Source: HO2-45-11b sp964450915 (GTDB taxonomy: Bacteria > Patescibacteriota > Andersenbacteria > UBA10190). From it: DNA of 14,450 nt. Positions within the stretch are counted from its first letter, which is position 1. Each line of letters begins with the position of its first letter. The stretch lies in NCBI GenBank assembly GCA_964450915.1, contig CAYVFG010000019.1:1-14450 (forward strand), written 5' to 3'. Shown piece after piece: positions 12,156-14,450 of the stretch. Made by a program: the position numbers and the translations under genes. The notes under the pieces are model-generated. The model made no database searches. It saw only the letters and a program-made list of their open reading frames with translations, and had not been told where the DNA came from.

Positions 12156-14450
12156 ATGCAAAAACCCCCTACCCTCCCAACGATTTTAACCATATTTGGC
12201 GCTACGGGCGATTTAACGAAGCGAAAATTGATCCCAGCCCTATATAGGCTGTATATCGATGGAAATTTGCCTGAATTAATGCATATTGTGGCATTTGCTC
12301 GCAGGGAGTTTTCGGATGAATCGTTCCAGCAATATGTCGCCGAGGTGCTCCGGGGGCAGGGTGCAGATGAAGAAAAAGTTGATAGCTTTTCCAAGATATT
12401 TTCGTATTGCACGGGTAATTTTGCTGAAAAAGGCGGATACGAAAAGTTGGCGCAGCTATTAGGCAAGCAAGATGGGCAGTGGCATACGTGCGCAAATAAA
12501 TTATTTCATTTGGCAGTTCCGCCTGAATATTATGAACAGATTTTACAAGAATTATCTAACTCTGGTCTCACAATTCCATGTGGTGGTGATGAAGGATGGA
12601 CGCGCGTGATTGTCGAGAAACCGTTTGGAAAAGATTTGGCAACAGCGCAAGCGCTTGATGAGTTGCTCGGAAAGCTATTTAAAGAAGAGCAGGTGTATAG
12701 AATCGATCATTATCTGGGAAAAGACACGGTGCAGAATATCTTGGCATTTCGATTTTCGAACGTATTTTTAGAACCGGCATGGGATTCGCGATCTATCGAT
12801 AGCATTCATATTCACTTATATGAAAAAATAGATGTTGAGGGGCGCGGAGCATTTTATGACGGGGTAGGAGCCTTGCGGGATGTGGGGCAGAATCATATGC
12901 TGCAGCTGCTTGCATTGTTTACTATGCAGAACCCGGGAGCATTTGATGCAGATTCTATCCGCAACGCTCGTGCGAAAGTATTGGAAGCGCTTGAGACAAT
13001 GGACGCGCAAGATATTGCCCGATACACGTTGCGCGGTCAGTATGACGGATATAAAAAAGAAGATGGCGTTGCGGACGGGTCGAAAACGGAAACATATTTT
13101 CAGCTGGAGGCAAAATTAAATCTTCCTCAATGGAGAGGCGTTCCAATATTTTTGCGAAGCGGAAAAGGAATGGATGAGGCGAAAGTTGAAGTGGTGGTGA
13201 AATTCCGTCATCATACGCCGTGCTTGTGCCCATCAGATAAGCATTTTACAAACATTTTGCGATATCAGGTGCAGCCAGAAGAACGTATATCTATGTCGTT
13301 TTGGGCGAAAAAGCCGGGCGGAGAGATGGTTGTAGAGGAGCGAGATTTTTCTTTTGATTATGAAACAGCATTTTCCGGAAGCGAATTTTTGGATGCATAT
13401 GCAAAGTTATTGCGCGATGCAATTGAAGGGAATCAAACATCGTTCGTTTCAACTGAGGAGATAACGGCAAGCTGGAAATTTATCGATCCTATTATTTCTG
13501 CGTGGCAAAAGGGCGCTATTTCGCTTATTTCGTATCCGAAAGGGTCACAGGCTCATGCGATAAGTGATCTTGATCCACAGCCAAAAATCCCAAAGAAAGA
13601 AATTGCATATATCGGACTTGGAAAGATGGGATCGAATATGGTGGAACGATTATTGGATTATGGTTGGTCCGTTACGGCATATGATCCGAACGAAAGCGCA
13701 CGCAAGAAAGTGGAAGAAAGAGGAGCTTTTGTAGTGAGCGCTATATCCTCATTATCTGGGCGCATATATTGGCTCATGGTCCCGCATCCTGTTGTTGATG
13801 ATGTGATTAAAGAATTAATGCCAAACCTGAAACAAGGCGACATTGTGATAGATGGCGGAAATTCGTTTTATAAGGATTCTATTCGCCGCGCCGAGGAGCT
13901 AGGGAAGATCGGGGTGAGCTATCTTGATGTGGGAGTGAGCGGAGGGCCTTCGGGGGCTCGCATGGGAGCATGCCTCATGATTGGAGGAGATAAGGCAGCG
14001 TACAAAGAATTGGTTGGATTATTCTCGGACTTATCTATTGCTGGCGGATACGAATATATGGGGCAGTCCGGCGCTGGGCATTTTGTGAAAATGGTCCATA
14101 ACGGTATTGAGTACGGTATGATGCAGGCAATTGCGGAAGGTTTTGCTGTTCTTAAGGAATGGCGAGGAGATTTGGATCTTGAGAGAATTGCGCATGCGTA
14201 TAACAGCGGGAGCGTTATCGAATCCAGGCTTGTGCATTGGCTTAAGGAAGCATATCGAATGCACGGAACCGAGTTGCAAGATATTTCCGGTACCGTTGCT
14301 CATAGCGGAGAAGGAGATTGGACGGTGGACGCTGCAAAGGAGCTCGGCATCCCAGTGCCGGTGATCAAGGCTGCGTTGCAATTTAGGATTGATTCTGAGG
14401 ATGCGCCAAGCTATACCGGACAAATCGTGTCTGCGCTTCGTAATCAATTT
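12156..14450 (+). CDS. zwf/gnd: Fused glucose-6-phosphate dehydrogenase / 6-phosphogluconate dehydrogenase (3' end beyond window)
   Basis: One frame runs from ATG 12156 to the window edge, 765 codons with no stop. Residues 1 to about 475 are a full-length Zwf: GATGDLTKRKL (15-25), ARR after beta-2 (48-50, NADP-type), EKPFGKD (154-160), the substrate motif RIDHYLGKD (182-190), and catalytic H247 in QNH. A linker (YPKGSQAHAISDLDPQPKIP) leads at about 482 into a short-type 6-phosphogluconate dehydrogenase: IGLGKMG (486-492), D510 after beta-2 (NAD-type), IVIDGGNS, the signature GVSGGPSGA, catalytic K645 and E652 (seven apart, as in known enzymes), then GDWTVDAAKELGIPVP. The protein would oxidise glucose-6-phosphate and 6-phosphogluconate to ribulose-5-phosphate. 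There is no lactonase domain and no ATG at the junction. The missing C-terminus should be about 15-30 residues. Confidence 0.93.
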   Translation, partial: MQKPPTLPTILTIFGATGDLTKRKLIPALYRLYIDGNLPELMHIVAFARREFSDESFQQYVAEVLRGQGADEEKVDSFSKIFSYCTGNFAEKGGYEKLAQLLGKQDGQWHTCANKLFHLAVPPEYYEQILQELSNSGLTIPCGGDEGWTRVIVEKPFGKDLATAQALDELLGKLFKEEQVYRIDHYLGKDTVQNILAFRFSNVFLEPAWDSRSIDSIHIHLYEKIDVEGRGAFYDGVGALRDVGQNHMLQLLALFTMQNPGAFDADSIRNARAKVLEALETMDAQDIARYTLRGQYDGYKKEDGVADGSKTETYFQLEAKLNLPQWRGVPIFLRSGKGMDEAKVEVVVKFRHHTPCLCPSDKHFTNILRYQVQPEERISMSFWAKKPGGEMVVEERDFSFDYETAFSGSEFLDAYAKLLRDAIEGNQTSFVSTEEITASWKFIDPIISAWQKGAISLISYPKGSQAHAISDLDPQPKIPKKEIAYIGLGKMGSNMVERLLDYGWSVTAYDPNESARKKVEERGAFVVSAISSLSGRIYWLMVPHPVVDDVIKELMPNLKQGDIVIDGGNSFYKDSIRRAEELGKIGVSYLDVGVSGGPSGARMGACLMIGGDKAAYKELVGLFSDLSIAGGYEYMGQSGAGHFVKMVHNGIEYGMMQAIAEGFAVLKEWRGDLDLERIAHAYNSGSVIESRLVHWLKEAYRMHGTELQDISGTVAHSGEGDWTVDAAKELGIPVPVIKAALQFRIDSEDAPSYTGQIVSALRNQF

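Noticed and set aside
13560..13640. Separate gnd gene with its own start
   Set aside because: No ATG, GTG or TTG with a -10 box or Shine-Dalgarno sits at the start of the Gnd domain, the first ATG falls inside the nucleotide-binding motif, and the frame from zwf is open throughout.
1..14450. CRISPR arrays, tRNA or rRNA genes, insertion sequences, phage genes, riboswitches
   Set aside because: I read the gaps on both strands. They are mostly under 75 bases and hold promoter-like sequence only; no direct-repeat arrays, transposase motifs or tRNA-like folds were seen.

Overview
The window looks like a piece of a small, compact bacterial genome of the Candidate Phyla Radiation (Patescibacteria), probably a Parcubacteria-like lineage. 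This is inference. It rests on very short intergenic gaps and overlapping gene ends, small proteins of families common in that radiation (DUF559, SIMPL, LytR_C, C39-like peptidase, shortened MurJ), and a surface protein built of 'VK...NPAVYYI.DGTR'-type repeats. TGA is used as a stop (znuB, the SDR gene), which argues against the TGA-recoding Gracilibacteria/Absconditabacteria. I see no rRNA, tRNA, CRISPR array, insertion sequence or prophage. No gene-free stretch exceeds about 75 bases.

Layout. 1-311: 3' part of a DUF559 nuclease-like gene, followed by a perfect 9-bp-stem hairpin. 348-2080 (minus): ychF and a very regular pentapeptide-repeat protein. 2133-4320 (plus): a DNPH1/RCL-like nucleotide hydrolase, a small nucleotidyltransferase-fold protein, and a short MurJ flippase. 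4317-7778: exported proteins in alternating orientation, namely a C39-like peptidase, a repeat-containing surface protein with a DUF4214-like tail, a LytR_C protein and an HNH-like protein. 7732-10167 (minus): a complete zinc-type ABC importer in the order znuA-znuC-znuB with overlapping genes. Divergent from it at 10241 is a Fur/Zur-family regulator, with an operator-like palindrome between them. 10645-12132: a SIMPL-domain protein and a short-chain dehydrogenase. 12156 to the window end: one uninterrupted reading frame encoding glucose-6-phosphate dehydrogenase fused to a short-type 6-phosphogluconate dehydrogenase, i.e. two oxidative pentose-phosphate enzymes in one polypeptide.

Two things stand out. 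The first is the Zwf-Gnd fusion: 765 codons without a stop, and no start codon at the domain junction. The second is promoter placement. In front of nine start codons there is a TATAAT-like hexamer whose 3' end lies only 6-7 bases before the start codon (9 bases in a tenth case, murJ), often with an upstream TG, and Shine-Dalgarno sequences are mostly absent. This is the arrangement expected for leaderless mRNAs, and it was also used here to choose between alternative starts.

The zinc genes form a coherent module: binding protein, ATPase, permease and the likely metal-sensing repressor, with one palindrome overlapping the -35 elements of both divergent promoters. The exported proteins between 4317 and 7778, together with MurJ, suggest a cell-envelope neighbourhood, though the alternating strands show they are not one operon.
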